NCBI GenBank assembly: GCA_944385545.1
Contig: CALWXQ010000003.1
Location: 1 to 63,849, forward strand
Direction of reading: 5' to 3'
Length of the DNA: 63,849 nt
Origin: an uncultured Oscillospiraceae bacterium
GTDB taxonomy: Bacteria; Bacillota; Clostridia; Oscillospirales; Oscillospiraceae
Positions 35,145-43,947 of the stretch are shown here, one piece after another. The notes under the pieces are model-generated. The model was not told where the DNA came from. It worked only from the letters and a program-made list of their open reading frames with translations, and did not search any database. Numbering within the stretch: position 1 is the stretch's first letter; every line of letters begins with the position of its first letter. A program made the position numbers and the translations under genes.

Positions 35145-36698
35145 TCAGCCGCCCCGCTTTACCTGGTCAAATTCCGCCTGGATCTCAGGCTCGGGGGCGG
35201 GAGTGAGCAGGGACACCACCGCAATGCAGGCGCAGGAGATCAGGAAGGCCGGCAGCAGCTCGTAGATATTCCAGATCCCTCCCAGGGGACGGATCAGCAG
35301 CTTCCAGATGAAGACCATGCCGCCGCCGGAAACCATGCCCGCAATGGCGCCGGCCCGGGTGGTGCGCTTCCAGAACAGGCTCATCAGCATCAGCGGCCCG
35401 AAGGTGGCGCCAAAGCCCGCCCAGGCGAAGCTGACGATGGTGAAGATCACGCTGTCCTCGTCGGCGGCGATGAACATGGCAATCAGGGCAATGACCAGCA
35501 GGGTCAGCCGGGATATTTTCAGCACCTGATCGTCAGAGGCGTTTTTGCGGAAAATACCCTGGTACAGGTTCTTGGCGAAGGCGGAAGCCGCGATGAGCAG
35601 ATAGGAGTCCGAAGAACTGATGGTAGCGGCCAGGATGCCCGCCATGACGAAGCCGGCCAGCAGCGGCGGCAGCAGATTGGTGGACAGCAGGATGAAGACA
35701 TTCTCCGCCTGGGAGGAGGTGGTCAGCTCCGTGGGGAACAGGGTACGGCCCACCACGCCGATGAACACGGCGGCAGCCAGGGAGATCACCACCCACACCG
35801 TAGCAATGCGCCGGGAGCGGGTCAGCTCCTTCTCGTGGCGGATGGCCATGAATCGCAGAAGCACCTGGGGCATGCCGAAATAGCCCAGCCCCCAGGCCGT
35901 GGTGGAGATGATGGTGAGCAGGCCGTAGCTGCCCGCCTGGCCAAACTGCGGTTGACCGCCGGAAACCTGCTGCACTCCGTCCACCGTCACCGGAGTGGCG
36001 ATGCCGAAGAAATCCAGGAAGCCGGGGATGGACTTGGCGTTTTCCACCACTGCCCCCAGGCCGCCGGCAGCGCTGGTACCCAGCACCAGGACGATGCTCA
36101 GGGCCAGAACCATCACAATGGCCTGCATGAAATCCGAAGCGCTCTCCGCCAGGAAGCCGCCCAGGATGGTATACAGCAGCACGAACAAGGCTCCCAGGAT
36201 CATCATGGGAATGTAGGGCTGGCCGAACAGGGTGGAGAACAGCTTGCCGCAGGTGACCAGGCAGCTGGCGGCGTAGATGGTGAAGAACACCAGAATGAAC
36301 ACCGCGGCGATGGTCATGATCACCTTTTTCTCCTCGTGGAAGCGGTTGGAGAAGTATTCCGGCAGGGTAATGGCGTTGCCCACCTTCTCACTGTACCGGC
36401 GCAGGCGCTTGGAAACGATGAGCCAGTTTAAGTAGGTACCCACCGCCAAACCGATTGCCGTCCAGGCGGCGTCGGCAATGCCGCACCAGTAGGCCACTCC
36501 GGGCAGGCCCATCAGCAGCCAGCCGGACATGTCGGACGCTTCGGCACTCATGGCGGTGACCCATGGCCCCAGACTCCTTCCTCCGAGAAAATACGCCTCT
36601 GAGCTGGTATTGGCCCGCCGGGCAAACCAGACGCCAATGGCGATCACCGCTGCCATATAGATGACCATTGCGGCAAGGATCTGCAAGGTAGCTGCCAC
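35145..36698 (-). CDS. putP: Sodium/proline symporter (SSS family, PutP-like)
   Basis: 517 residues with about 13 membrane helices. The start is a GTG at 36698, nine bases after AAGGAGG; an upstream in-frame ATG at 36812 precedes the promoter and was rejected. PutP signatures include YFLGGRSLGPWVTAMSAEASDMSGWLLMG (two parts), TLPEYFSNRF, the long LLYTILGGFLAESASDF, and GPLMLMSLFWKRTTRAGA. It most likely imports proline with sodium. It is next to proB, so both genes may serve proline supply, although they have separate promoters. Confidence 0.9.
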   Translation of the reverse strand: MAATLQILAAMVIYMAAVIAIGVWFARRANTSSEAYFLGGRSLGPWVTAMSAEASDMSGWLLMGLPGVAYWCGIADAAWTAIGLAVGTYLNWLIVSKRLRRYSEKVGNAITLPEYFSNRFHEEKKVIMTIAAVFILVFFTIYAASCLVTCGKLFSTLFGQPYIPMMILGALFVLLYTILGGFLAESASDFMQAIVMVLALSIVLVLGTSAAGGLGAVVENAKSIPGFLDFFGIATPVTVDGVQQVSGGQPQFGQAGSYGLLTIISTTAWGLGYFGMPQVLLRFMAIRHEKELTRSRRIATVWVVISLAAAVFIGVVGRTLFPTELTTSSQAENVFILLSTNLLPPLLAGFVMAGILAATISSSDSYLLIAASAFAKNLYQGIFRKNASDDQVLKISRLTLLVIALIAMFIAADEDSVIFTIVSFAWAGFGATFGPLMLMSLFWKRTTRAGAIAGMVSGGGMVFIWKLLIRPLGGIWNIYELLPAFLISCACIAVVSLLTPAPEPEIQAEFDQVKRGG

Positions 36699-36734
36699 GG
36701 GACTTTCCTCCTTTAATGTGTAAAAGTAAATTCT

Positions 36735-36763
36735 ATTATACATTGGCCGGTGAGGAAAGTCCA
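36735..36763 (-). promoter_or_regulatory. Promoter of the PutP-type symporter gene
   Basis: On the minus strand TGGACT (36758-36763), a 17-bp spacer and TATAAT (36735-36740). Transcription would start about 30 bases before the GTG. Confidence 0.7.
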
Positions 36764-36796
36764 TTGTCTTCTTCACAAAATAATTTGTCCGCCAGA

Positions 36797-36831
36797 GGTG
36801 GAAATTGGGCAAATTGCCTCAAATTTCCACC
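36797..36831. other. Nested inverted repeat upstream of the symporter promoter
   Basis: Arms GGTGGAAATT/AATTTCCACC enclose a second pairing GGCAA/TTGCC. No T-run follows on either strand. It lies 34 bases upstream of the -35 box, so it may be an operator or the end of the preceding transcript. Function unknown. Confidence 0.5.
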
Positions 36832-36855
36832 CGCGGCCCCGGAGGTTCAGTTCTT

Positions 36856-37018
36856 GGGAAGCTCTGATTAAATCGGCAAGAGCTGATGCCGAGAGATTTT
36901 GACTCAGCCGAAAGTTTAAAAAGTGGAGGAATACTGTATGTATTTCCCACTTTTTAAACTGCACGGATGGGGCAAAAGATCCGGCATTCAGCCGAAGACG
37001 ATTTATTCAGAGCTTCCC
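36856..37018. mobile_element. Family A element, full copy A3
   Basis: 163 bp, close to A2 with about ten differences. The inverted ends are GGGAAGCTCTGA/TCAGAGCTTCCC, the first hairpin is TCGGCA/TGCCGA, and the central palindrome is TTTAAAAAGTGG/CCACTTTTTAAA. In each of these three stems A3 differs from A2 by one base pair changed on both sides. The right end overlaps the last codons and the stop of the ECF S-component gene (37003-37018). Confidence 0.88.
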
Positions 37019-37557
37019 TTGATCCCCTTGCGCAGCAGCGGCTGAGCCGCCAGGGCAACGGCGCCGCCGACCAGAGCGGTAATCAGCTGGGGCCAGGAGA
37101 ACATGGCCGGAAGGGCGCTGAGCATAGGCGTCTTCAGGATCCCGGCCTCCAGCAGAGACTGGGCCAGCAGGCCGCACAGGATCTTGGCCACCAGCAGATA
37201 CAGCGCCGCGAACTTGCCCAGGGCGGCGACGGCCAGTCCCGCCCACCGGCTGCCCCGGGGGGCCTCCTTGGCCCCGGCAATCCGGTTCAGGAGGAAGACG
37301 TACAGGGCGTTGCCCGCCATAATGGCAGGCACGGTGAGAATCAGGGGGGCAATGCCCAGCAGATAGGCCAGCACAGGCGAGCACAGCGCCACCGTCAGGC
37401 CGCTGCCCAGTCCGGCGGTCAGAGCCGCCAGGGCCAGCACCGCATTGACGCAGGAGCCGGTGACCAGCTGGCCGAAGCCCTTGGTCGCCCCCTGCAATAC
37501 CACCAGCGCTGCCAGCAGCAGGGCGGTTCGGGTGATCCAGCGCAGTTTTTTGTTCAT
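37003..37557 (-). CDS. ECF-transporter S-component-like membrane protein
   Basis: 184 residues with six hydrophobic segments. The start at 37557 (MNKKLRWITRTALLLAALVV) follows GGAAAGGGGAGAG. The order of segments and blocks such as GQLVTGSCVNAVLALAALTAG and PAIMAGNALYVFLLNRI resemble substrate-binding S components of ECF vitamin transporters. The ligand cannot be told, and it is not clearly BioY. The last four residues (GSSE) and the stop codon are encoded by the end of element A3, so the original C-terminus may have been longer. No riboswitch was recognised in its ~80-base GC-rich leader. Confidence 0.7.
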   Translation of the reverse strand: MNKKLRWITRTALLLAALVVLQGATKGFGQLVTGSCVNAVLALAALTAGLGSGLTVALCSPVLAYLLGIAPLILTVPAIMAGNALYVFLLNRIAGAKEAPRGSRWAGLAVAALGKFAALYLLVAKILCGLLAQSLLEAGILKTPMLSALPAMFSWPQLITALVGGAVALAAQPLLRKGIKGSSE

Positions 37558-37641
37558 GGTTATCTCTCCCCTTTCCAGGACCCTCGGGATCCACCGGCGG
37601 CAGCTTCCCCCGGCGGCATCGGAGGCGTCCATATTTCCCCC

Positions 37642-37671
37642 ATGATAGCACACCCACCCCTCCTTTGTCCA
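37642..37671 (-). promoter_or_regulatory. Promoter of the S-component gene
   Basis: On the minus strand TGGACA (37666-37671), an 18-bp spacer and TATCAT (37642-37647). The leader is about 80 bases and GC-rich; it contains a small GGATCC/GGGTCC hairpin close to the ribosome-binding site. Confidence 0.6.
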
Positions 37672-37702
37672 GGGGAATACAGCGGCGGGATTGGGGTTAT
37701 TC

Positions 37703-37731
37703 TTGACTTTTTCCGGGAAAACCCGTATGAT
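37703..37731 (+). promoter_or_regulatory. Upstream promoter of the mdh operon or of a small RNA
   Basis: TTGACT (37703-37708), a 17-bp spacer and TATGAT (37726-37731): a strong sigma-A match 268 bases before mdh. A hairpin with T-rich tail occurs about 85 bases downstream. A second -10 (TATAAT, 37924-37929) with a weak -35 lies closer to mdh. Confidence 0.7.
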
Positions 37732-37737
37732 AAGAGC

Positions 37738-37829
37738 AAAGGAAAACACGTTCCCCCGAATGACCTCGGCGCGACGAACCAGGTTGTTCTTTCCGCGGCA
37801 AGGCAAATGACCTGCCGCGGAAATTTATA
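37738..37829 (+). ncRNA. Candidate small RNA or attenuated leader before mdh
   Basis: From the predicted start near 37738 to a hairpin at 37790-37823 (arms TTTCCGCGGCA/TGCCGCGGAAA) followed by TTTATA. The ~90-base product is not a known RNA family that I recognise and has no convincing reading frame. It may be a terminator-type attenuator that controls read-through into the mdh-hdr-frd operon. Confidence 0.45.
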
Positions 37830-37998
37830 CCTTGTGGGATCTTATAAAAATCTCTTGAAAGGAGGGATGATTTTTTGTAGGAGCATCTCGGAAAAAGGGG
37901 TTTTCTTTTTCCTATGTATTTGGTATAATGATACCGATACAAAAAGAACGATTTCATTCACCCTATTTAACTTTCTGAAATAAAGGAGCCTGATCGTT

Positions 37999-38946
37999 AT
38001 GAGCAAGAAAATCAGTGTAATCGGAGCCGGCAGCGTAGGCGCCGCCATTGCCAACGACCTGATGATCCAGGGCATCGCCTCTGAGATCGTCCTCATTGAC
38101 GTTAACGAGCAGAAGGCCTTCGGAGAAGCCCTGGACATCTACCAGGGAGCAACCTTCGGCTCGCCCACCATCGTCCGTGCCGGCGACTACGCCGACGCCA
38201 CGGACTCCGACGTGGTGATCATCACCTCGGGCCTGCCCCGGAAGGCAGGTCAGAGCCGCCTGGATTTGGCCCAGGCCAATGTAGACGTGCTCAAACAGAT
38301 CACCCCCAACATCGTCGCCGCCGCCCCCAACGCCATTTATATCCTGGTGTCCAATCCGGTGGATATCCTGACCTATGTGTTCACCAAGATTTCCGGCCTT
38401 CCGGAGAATCAGATCATCGGTTCCGGCACCATTTTGGATACCAGCCGCCTCCAGGCCTGCCTTGCCCAGCGGTTCAGCATCAGCCCCAAGAACGTCCATG
38501 CCCATGTCTACGGCGAGCATGGGGATTCCTCCTTCGTTCCCTGGTCTTTGGTGCACATCGCCAACAACCATATCGATGAATACAAGTCCCACGCGCCCCA
38601 CGGCGACGAGATCAACTGGGATCACGACTATGAGGAGGTGGAGGAGTTTGTCCGTACCTCCGGCAGCCAGGTAATCAAGGCCAAGGGAGCCACCTTCTTC
38701 GCGGTGGCCGTATCCGTGTGCCACATTTGCAAGTGCATTTTCAACGGCGCGGGAGCCGCCCTCACCGTCTCCACCATGATGCACGGGGAGTACGGTGTGG
38801 ACGACGTGTGCCTGTCCATGCTGAACATGGTGGACAACACCGGCGTCCGGGGCAAGATCACCAATTCCCTGACCCCGGAGGAGATCCGCAAGCTCCAGCT
38901 CAGCGCCGAGAAGCTCAAATCCATCATCGCTCAGATCCAGTATTGA
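37999..38946 (+). CDS. mdh: Malate dehydrogenase of the LDH/MDH superfamily
   Basis: 315 residues. The NAD-binding motif is GAGSVGAAIA; the catalytic His is in GEHGDSSF. The specificity loop reads GLPRKAGQSRLDL. Arg takes the place where lactate dehydrogenases have Gln, which favours oxaloacetate/malate, although the rest looks lactate dehydrogenase-like. AAAGGAG precedes the ATG. It is the first gene of a 12-gene unit with fumarase, Hdr/Flx proteins and fumarate reductase. Its likely role is oxaloacetate to malate in the reductive branch to succinate. Confidence 0.85.
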   Translation: MSKKISVIGAGSVGAAIANDLMIQGIASEIVLIDVNEQKAFGEALDIYQGATFGSPTIVRAGDYADATDSDVVIITSGLPRKAGQSRLDLAQANVDVLKQITPNIVAAAPNAIYILVSNPVDILTYVFTKISGLPENQIIGSGTILDTSRLQACLAQRFSISPKNVHAHVYGEHGDSSFVPWSLVHIANNHIDEYKSHAPHGDEINWDHDYEEVEEFVRTSGSQVIKAKGATFFAVAVSVCHICKCIFNGAGAALTVSTMMHGEYGVDDVCLSMLNMVDNTGVRGKITNSLTPEEIRKLQLSAEKLKSIIAQIQY

Positions 38947-38962
38947 TCAGCAGGAGGTACCA

Positions 38963-40339
<1,377 letters not shown>

Positions 40340-40353
40340 GGAGGACATTCTCT

Positions 40354-41139
40354 ATGACCTATGCCTATTTCCCCGGCTGCACCCTGAAGACCAAGGCGGT
40401 GGACTTGGACAAATGGGGCCGGGCGTCCATGGAGGCGCTGGGCGTCACCCTGGAGGAGCTGCCCCAGTGGCAGTGCTGCGGGGCGGTATACCCCCTGGCC
40501 AAGGATGAGATCGCCACGCGGCTGTCCTCGGTGCGGGCGCTGATGGCCGCCCGGGATCAGGGACGGCCCCTGGTGACATTGTGCTCCGCCTGCCACCATG
40601 TGATCAAGCGCGCCAACTATGACCTGGCCCATGACGAAACCTTCCGCAGCCGGGCCAACGCCTACCTGGCACCCCAGACCCCCTACGCCGGGGAAACCCA
40701 GGTGCTGCATTACCTGGAGGTTCTGCGGGACGTGGTGGGCTTCGACAACCTGGCCAAGCAGGTGAAAAACCCCCTCACCGGGGTAAAAATCGGAGCCTAT
40801 TACGGCTGTCTGCTGCTGCGGCCCAGCCGTCAGATGGCCTTTGACGATCCGGAGAATCCCACCATTTTAGAGGACTTCCTCCGGGCCATTGGCGCCGAGC
40901 CGGTGGTGTACGCCCAGCGCAATGAGTGCTGCGGCGGCTATGTAACCCTGGAGGATGCCGGCTTCGCCCGGAGCCGGGCCGCCGCCGTGGCGGACAATGC
41001 CGCCGCCCGGGGCGCCCAGCTGCTCACCACCGCCTGCCCTCTGTGCCTGTACAACCTGCGCCAGGGCGGCAGTGTGCGGACGGTGTATTTTACCGAGCTT
41101 CTGGCCCAGGCTCTGGGTCTTAAGGAGGGACAGCTATGA
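40354..41139 (+). CDS. hdrB: HdrB-like CCG-domain protein
   Basis: 261 residues with two CCG domains. The first has Cys9, QCCGA and LCSACHH; the second has YYGCLLLRP, ECCGGY and CPLC. These bind the unusual Fe-S clusters that in methanogens reduce the CoM-CoB heterodisulfide. CCG subunits also occur in type E succinate dehydrogenase/fumarate reductase (SdhE, MfrE). It precedes hdrC and hdrA with a 4-bp overlap, so the Hdr reading is favoured. The true substrate in this bacterium, possibly a disulfide or simply electron relay to the fumarate reductase, is unknown. Confidence 0.9.
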   Translation: MTYAYFPGCTLKTKAVDLDKWGRASMEALGVTLEELPQWQCCGAVYPLAKDEIATRLSSVRALMAARDQGRPLVTLCSACHHVIKRANYDLAHDETFRSRANAYLAPQTPYAGETQVLHYLEVLRDVVGFDNLAKQVKNPLTGVKIGAYYGCLLLRPSRQMAFDDPENPTILEDFLRAIGAEPVVYAQRNECCGGYVTLEDAGFARSRAAAVADNAAARGAQLLTTACPLCLYNLRQGGSVRTVYFTELLAQALGLKEGQL

Positions 41140-41522
41140 CGGATTGGACCAATCGCGTTCAGGAGATCTCCGGCGTCAACCCCCGCAAGTGCATGAAGTG
41201 CGGCAAATGCACCGCCACCTGCCCTGCCTATGACCAGATGGAGTATCATCCCCATCAGTTCGTGGACATGGTGTGCACCGGCCGGGTGGAGGAGCTGATG
41301 GCTTCCAAGGGAATCTATACCTGCCTGGGCTGCTTTGCCTGTGTGGAACGGTGCCCCAGAAGCGTAGAGCCCGCCAATCTCATCGAGGCGGTGCGTCTGG
41401 CGGTGATCCGGCAGCAGGGAGGCAACCACATGAAGCCTGACCAGATCCCGGGGCTTCTCAATGAGGAGCTTCCCCAGCAGGCCATTACCAGCGCCCTGCG
41501 CAAATACAGCAAGGGAGGTTGA
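41136..41522 (+). CDS. hdrC: HdrC-like 4Fe-4S protein
   Basis: 128 residues with two 4Fe-4S motifs, CMKCGKCTATCP and CLGCFACVERCP, and a C-terminal helical tail. HdrC transfers electrons between HdrA and HdrB. It overlaps hdrB by 4 bp and ends two bases before the hdrA start, the usual compact arrangement. Confidence 0.92.
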   Translation: MTDWTNRVQEISGVNPRKCMKCGKCTATCPAYDQMEYHPHQFVDMVCTGRVEELMASKGIYTCLGCFACVERCPRSVEPANLIEAVRLAVIRQQGGNHMKPDQIPGLLNEELPQQAITSALRKYSKGG

Positions 41523-41524
41523 GT

Positions 41525-43516
41525 ATGCAAAGAATCGGCGTATTCGTCTGCTGGTGCGGCAGCAACATTGCCGCCACGGTGGACGTGGAAACGGTGGCCC
41601 AGACCCTGGCCAAGGAGCCGGGGGTGGTGTTCTCCACCGACTATCAATACATGTGCTCTCAGGCAGGCCAGGAACTGATCCAGGAGGCCATCCGGGAGCA
41701 TCGGCTCACCGGGGTGGTGATCTGCTCCTGCTCTCCCCGGATGCACGAGGCCACCTTCCGCAAGACGGTGGAAAAGGCGGGGCTGAACCCCTACCTGCTG
41801 GAGATCGCCAACATCCGGGAGCAGTGCTCCTGGATCCACAAGGATAAGCTCACCGCCACCCAGAAGGCGGTGATCCTGGGCCGGGCGGCCATAGCCAAGG
41901 TTCAGCTCAACGCTCCTCTCACCGCCGGAAAAAGCCCTGTCACCAAGCGGGCCTTGGTCATCGGCGGCGGCATCGCCGGGATTCAGACCGCCCTGGACAT
42001 TGCCGAGGCGGGCTTTCCTGTGGACATCGTGGAGAAGAAGCCCACCATCGGCGGCAAAATGACCCAGATCGACAAGACCTTCCCCACGCTGGACTGTGCC
42101 GCCTGTATCCTCACCCCCAAGATGGTGGACGCGTCTCAGAACGAGAACATTGACATCATTTCCTATGCCCAGGTGGAGAAGGTGCAGGGCTTCGTGGGCA
42201 ACTTCTCTGTGACCATCCGCAAGAAGGCCCGGTATGTGGATGAACATAAGTGCACCGGCTGCGGCCTGTGCACCGAAAAATGTCCCCAGAAAAAGGTTCC
42301 CAATGAATTCAACCTGGGCCTGGACAACCGCCGGGCCATTTACATCCCCTTCGCCCAGGCGGTACCCAAGGTGGCCACCATCGATCCCAACTACTGCGCC
42401 ATGCTCAAATCCGGCAAGTGCGGCGTCTGCGCCAAGGTCTGCACCGCCGGGGCCATTGACTACAAGCAGCAAGACCAGCTGATTACCCGGGAATACGGCG
42501 CCATTGTGGTCGCCACGGGCTTTGAGCCGATCCAATTGGACAAGTTCGACGAATTCGCCTATTCCCAAAGCCCCGATGTGGTCACCAGCCTGGAGTTCGA
42601 ACGGCTGATGAACGCTGCCGGCCCCACCGGCGGCACCCTGCTGCGGCCCTCCGACGGGAAGCATCCTCACACCCTGGTATTCGTCCAGTGCGTCGGCTCC
42701 CGGTGTGACGGCGCTGAGAAGGGCAAGTCCTACTGCTCCAAAATCTGCTGCATGTACACCGCCAAGCACGCCATGCTCACCCGGGAGAAGTACCCGGATA
42801 CCGAGGTGTACGTGTTCTACATCGACGTGCGCACCCCGGGCAAGAACTTTGACGAATTCTACCGCCGGGCGGTGGAGGAATACGGCGTGCACTACATCAA
42901 GGGCATGGTGGGCAAGGTCACTCCCCAGGACGGCAAGCTGAAGGTTCAGGCCTCCGACCTGCTGGGCGGCCGGCAGCTGCGCATCGACGCGGATATGGTG
43001 ATCCTGGCCGCCGCCATCGAGCCGGACAAGACGGCCCGGCCCCTGGCTACCATGCTCACCGCCTCCATGGATACCAACGACTTCTTCACCGAGGCCCATC
43101 CCAAGCTGCGCCCTGTGGAAAGCCCCACCGCGGGCATCTTCCTCTCCGGCGCCTGCCAAGGCCCCAAGGACATCCCCGAGACCGTGGCCCAGGCCAGCGC
43201 CGCCGCCGCCAAAGTCATCGGCCTGCTGGTGAAGGACTCCTTGACCTGTAACCCCTGCACCGCCAAGCCCGACGAGCTGATGTGCAACGGCTGCTCCAGC
43301 TGTGAAAAGGTCTGCCCCTACGGGGCCATCACCTATGTGGATAAGTCCTTCCGCGGCCCCAACCGCACCACCCTGATCCGTCGGGTGGCCCAGGTGAACC
43401 CGGCGGTGTGCCAGGGCTGCGGCGCGTGCACCGTGGCCTGTCCCTCGGGGGCCATGGATCTTCTGGGCTTCTCCAATCAACAGATCCTTGCGGAGGTGGA
43501 TGCCATATGCAGGTAA
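41525..43516 (+). CDS. hdrA: HdrA-like flavoprotein (electron-bifurcating subunit)
   Basis: 663 residues from the ATG at 41525, six bases after GGGAGG; a TTG at 41519 is possible. An N-terminal cysteine domain (VFVCWCGSN; ICSCSP) is followed by the FAD-binding motif GGGIAGIQTALDIAEAGF with TLDCAACILTPKM. A first ferredoxin-like cluster is at CTGCGLCTEKCP. The thioredoxin reductase-like core contains CVGSRC and YCSKICCMY. Two C-terminal 4Fe-4S motifs close it, CNGCSSCEKVCPYGAI and CQGCGACTVACPSGAM. In characterised complexes this FAD splits electron pairs between a high-potential acceptor and ferredoxin. It overlaps the next gene by 10 bp. Confidence 0.93.
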   Translation: MQRIGVFVCWCGSNIAATVDVETVAQTLAKEPGVVFSTDYQYMCSQAGQELIQEAIREHRLTGVVICSCSPRMHEATFRKTVEKAGLNPYLLEIANIREQCSWIHKDKLTATQKAVILGRAAIAKVQLNAPLTAGKSPVTKRALVIGGGIAGIQTALDIAEAGFPVDIVEKKPTIGGKMTQIDKTFPTLDCAACILTPKMVDASQNENIDIISYAQVEKVQGFVGNFSVTIRKKARYVDEHKCTGCGLCTEKCPQKKVPNEFNLGLDNRRAIYIPFAQAVPKVATIDPNYCAMLKSGKCGVCAKVCTAGAIDYKQQDQLITREYGAIVVATGFEPIQLDKFDEFAYSQSPDVVTSLEFERLMNAAGPTGGTLLRPSDGKHPHTLVFVQCVGSRCDGAEKGKSYCSKICCMYTAKHAMLTREKYPDTEVYVFYIDVRTPGKNFDEFYRRAVEEYGVHYIKGMVGKVTPQDGKLKVQASDLLGGRQLRIDADMVILAAAIEPDKTARPLATMLTASMDTNDFFTEAHPKLRPVESPTAGIFLSGACQGPKDIPETVAQASAAAAKVIGLLVKDSLTCNPCTAKPDELMCNGCSSCEKVCPYGAITYVDKSFRGPNRTTLIRRVAQVNPAVCQGCGACTVACPSGAMDLLGFSNQQILAEVDAICR

Positions 43517-43947
43517 ACGAAACCTTTACACCCACCATTGTGGCCTTCTGCTGCAACTGGTGCTCCTACGCCGGCGCGGACTTAAGCGGCACCAACCGGC
43601 TGCAATACCCCGCCAATGTCAAGATTATCCGTATCCCCTGCTCCTGCCGCCTGAACCCCATGTTCATCCTCCGGGCCTTCCAGCGGGGGGCGGACGGGGT
43701 GATCCTCTGCGGCTGCCATCCCGGCGACTGCCACTACACCACCGGCAACTATTATGCCCGGCGGCGGATGACTCTGCTGTTCTCCCTGCTGGACTTTATG
43801 GGCATTGAGCGGGAGCGTACCCGGGTGGAGTGGGTCTCCGCCGCGGAGGGCGCCAAGTTCGCCGCCACCATGAACGACTTCACCCAAACCATCACCCGGC
43901 TTGGCCCCAACCGGAGATTGGAGGATCTGCGATGCAAAGTAGAGTAA
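43507..43947 (+). CDS. flxD: MvhD/FlxD-type 2Fe-2S electron-transfer subunit
   Basis: 146 residues from the ATG at 43507 (MQVNETFTPTIVAFCCNWCSYAGAD). The MvhD-family cysteines are seen in FCCNWCSYAGAD, IPCSCRLNP and LCGCHPGDCHY. MvhD-type proteins connect an electron-donating module (hydrogenase in methanogens, Flx in bacteria) to HdrA. It overlaps hdrA by 10 bp and the following gene by 16 bp, so the stoichiometry is likely fixed. No hydrogenase genes are present, which points to an Flx input module. Confidence 0.9.
   Translation: MQVNETFTPTIVAFCCNWCSYAGADLSGTNRLQYPANVKIIRIPCSCRLNPMFILRAFQRGADGVILCGCHPGDCHYTTGNYYARRRMTLLFSLLDFMGIERERTRVEWVSAAEGAKFAATMNDFTQTITRLGPNRRLEDLRCKVE

Noticed and set aside
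37558..37640. A possible ZTP- or vitamin-type riboswitch before the S-component gene
   Set aside because: The CCGCCGGGGGAAGC stretch looks partly similar to the ZTP core, but the required second conserved strand and pseudoknot sequences are missing.
41315..43480. A 721-codon minus-strand frame opposite hdrA
   Set aside because: HdrA has full-length motifs on the plus strand; the antisense frame shows none.
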